From Sphaerochaeta halotolerans (GTDB lineage: Bacteria; Spirochaetota; Spirochaetia; Sphaerochaetales; Sphaerochaetaceae), in NCBI RefSeq assembly GCF_003429665.1, contig NZ_QUWK01000003.1, positions 210,195-274,194 on the forward strand: a DNA stretch of 64,000 nt, given 5' to 3'. Positions 62,630 to 64,000 of the stretch are shown in pieces; the first letter of the stretch is position 1; each line of letters opens with the position of its first letter. The position numbers and the translations under genes were made by a program. The notes under the pieces were generated by a model that searched no databases, was not told the origin of the DNA, and worked only from the letters and a program-made list of their open reading frames with translations.

Positions 62630-63781
62630 TCATTCAGTTATGATTGATTCGATAATGGCTGTTGCCAGATTTTCTCCACGGTCAAACCACTCAACCTCTG
62701 CTTGCACCATTACGTTTTCTTTGGTGACCTTCACGATCATGGCTCCATGGATAGACTCATCCCCATAGAGGTGAGCATAGGTGTAGGTGATCACATAGAA
62801 GCGGTTCTCATAGTCGATCTCATTCCTATGAACTGCTCGATCCTTGAGATTGGCATTATTCTCCAACTGGCTCTCAATGTCCCGTTTCGATTGGAGCAGG
62901 TAGTTCTGCAATGAGATAGGGGAAGAGAGAAGGGACTTGAGACCTCCTATGGCAGAGACCTTGCAGAAGTATCCTTTTGCCTTCAACGTATCTGGGGATG
63001 TCTTGATGGTGTAAACCTTGTTTCCACCTTGGCCTGGTAGGTAGAAAGAGCTGCTTCTCCAGTCAGGTTCCTTCTCCCAAAAAAAGGTCTCTGCTGAACC
63101 AAACAGCGGGTAGGAATACAATTCGGGCTTCTTTTCTTCAACTACAGGAACCTCTTTAGTTTCCTGCGGTTTAAGGGTATCCAGAAATGTAATCTGTGAA
63201 GCAAGGAATTCCTCGAAAATGGGTTTCCAGATGGCCTGCTCTTCCTTCGTACAACGCGTGGTGATGGAAATAAGGGTATCTCCAGCATGGATGATGTATA
63301 CCTCAGTAAGAACTCCTGTCAGCGTTTCATAGCCATACTTCCAAGCGAACATACCATCGATTTCAGTAGTGGAAAGGTCGTACCATGTTCTCACTAGCTC
63401 TGACCTTCTGATTGCTTCCTCGAACACTTTTGAGGCCTTCAGAAGTTCTTCCTGACTGAAAGCAAGTGTCTGGGACCGGAAGGTTGCATTGTCACGTTCC
63501 TTACTCAATGGCTCCGCTTTCAAGGTGATGGTGTTATGCGCAGCATTTGCAGGTTGTAATCGCATGGTGTTCAAACCCTTGGGTTGCAGCGTATAGGTAT
63601 AGGTTCCTCCTGGTTTTGCCTGAAGGGAGAATACCGTTTTCAGCTCGGCTACCTGCACTTCCATGGATTCGGGGACTGTGAAGGTGAAGTGCCGGGTAGT
63701 GATGGTTTGTCCTGCAAAGAGTGCAGAACCGGCAATGAGGAGTAGTATGATGAGAATTGTGGGGTTTCTGTGCTGTTTCAT
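62630..63781 (-). CDS. Exported protein of unknown function
   Basis: A 383-residue protein with a clear signal peptide (NPTILIILLLIAGSALFAGQ). The mature part shows ITTRHFTFTVPESMEVQVAE, then beta-rich sequence and a central TQETKEVPVVEEKKPELYSY linker-like region; no enzyme motif is seen. It may be a periplasmic or outer-membrane-associated protein; the second half repeats the style of the first (two halves each with a scheme of strands and a final helix). The start chosen is ATG 63781, with no close ribosome site (AGGAG lies about 17 bases upstream), so the start is uncertain. The segment 63782-64000 holds no recognised gene. Confidence 0.65.
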   Translation of the reverse strand: MKQHRNPTILIILLLIAGSALFAGQTITTRHFTFTVPESMEVQVAELKTVFSLQAKPGGTYTYTLQPKGLNTMRLQPANAAHNTITLKAEPLSKERDNATFRSQTLAFSQEELLKASKVFEEAIRRSELVRTWYDLSTTEIDGMFAWKYGYETLTGVLTEVYIIHAGDTLISITTRCTKEEQAIWKPIFEEFLASQITFLDTLKPQETKEVPVVEEKKPELYSYPLFGSAETFFWEKEPDWRSSSFYLPGQGGNKVYTIKTSPDTLKAKGYFCKVSAIGGLKSLLSSPISLQNYLLQSKRDIESQLENNANLKDRAVHRNEIDYENRFYVITYTYAHLYGDESIHGAMIVKVTKENVMVQAEVEWFDRGENLATAIIESIITE

Positions 63782-64000
63782 ACGCTTGAATCCTGTTCTC
63801 CTTCTCAAGAGGTGAACCGTCTCTTTGCAAGCAGTACTGAGATGCTTCTCGGTTTTTCTCAGTATACCACAGGGTTGGTGGGAGCGGGTATGATAGAATA
63901 GTTGCATGAAGATACCCGCTCTCTTCCACACTTTGACAGCAGCATAATCTAAGCCATAACCCAAAAACCACACGCCAGCCACCCCAGGGTGGTTTTTTTC

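Noticed and set aside
1..64000. CRISPR arrays, tRNA or rRNA genes
   Set aside because: No regularly spaced direct repeats, no cloverleaf with a T-arm GTTCGA-type core in the gaps between genes, and no rRNA-like conserved stretches were noticed.

Overview
The window looks like chromosomal DNA of a free-living spirochaete, probably Sphaerochaeta or a relative. This is inferred from the gene style (binding-protein-dependent sugar uptake with a YesM/YesN-type sensor pair, a GH4 glycosidase, GTP-type PEP carboxykinase, and many HD-GYP, GGDEF and hybrid-kinase signalling proteins); no rRNA or other marker gene is present to prove it. I recognised no tRNA, rRNA, CRISPR array or intact insertion sequence.

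Layout. 0.1-1.8 kb: an AhpD-like protein, a DUF1801 protein and a decayed amidohydrolase. 1.8-9.4 kb: a carbohydrate locus with an ABC importer (binding protein and two permeases, no ATPase gene), a YesM-type kinase, a YesN-type AraC regulator, a GH4 glycosidase and a lyxose-isomerase-like cupin. The importer operon and the GH4 gene share a paired TGTCAA direct repeat at similar distances from their start codons, a good candidate for the regulator's operator. 9.4-13.4 kb: a BenE-type benzoate symporter, a NahE/PhdJ-type hydratase-aldolase and an FCD-GntR regulator, with a perfect palindrome over the aldolase promoter; this resembles a small acquired aromatic-compound module. 13.6-33 kb is accessory: an AAA ATPase pseudogene ending at one copy of a 156-bp structured repeat (second copy at 20.2 kb), a dicarboxylate/amino-acid symporter, an EAL phosphodiesterase, a ferritin-like protein, an HNH endonuclease, a DUF488 protein overlapping an unrecognised partner, a MazG-like enzyme, a DUF2075 nuclease-helicase, HipBA, a DUF2779 nuclease, an AAA/DUF4143 ATPase, and macro-domain and VWA proteins. 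Much of this set is typical of defence or nucleic-acid and nucleotide metabolism.

33-38 kb: an HD-GYP response regulator, a small ICMT-like membrane methyltransferase, and a divergent 1040-residue protein joining a seven-helix sensor, GAF, PAS and histidine kinase to a C-terminal GNAT-like domain. That fusion is the most unusual protein in the window. 37.7-40.2 kb: a LacI regulator and sucrose phosphorylase with a LacI-type operator. 40.3-47.3 kb: a transporter fragment, a ketopantoate-reductase-like gene, an RRM protein with a long leader and a terminator, a three-subunit molybdenum hydroxylase operon, and an alpha/beta-hydrolase pseudogene. 47.3-51.2 kb: a BvgS-like hybrid kinase with an HD-GYP regulator. 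51.3-56.8 kb: a complete MFP-RND-TolC efflux operon. 56.9-64 kb: a D-2-hydroxyacid dehydrogenase, a diguanylate cyclase, an unknown protein, a long gene-poor stretch with a perfect 32-bp palindrome, GTP-type PEP carboxykinase and an exported protein of unknown function.

Several genes have been lost or truncated (amidohydrolase, AAA ATPase, SLC13-type transporter, alpha/beta hydrolase and an unidentified remnant), so the window shows both gene gain and decay. All functions come from reading motifs and recalling family patterns; no database search was run.
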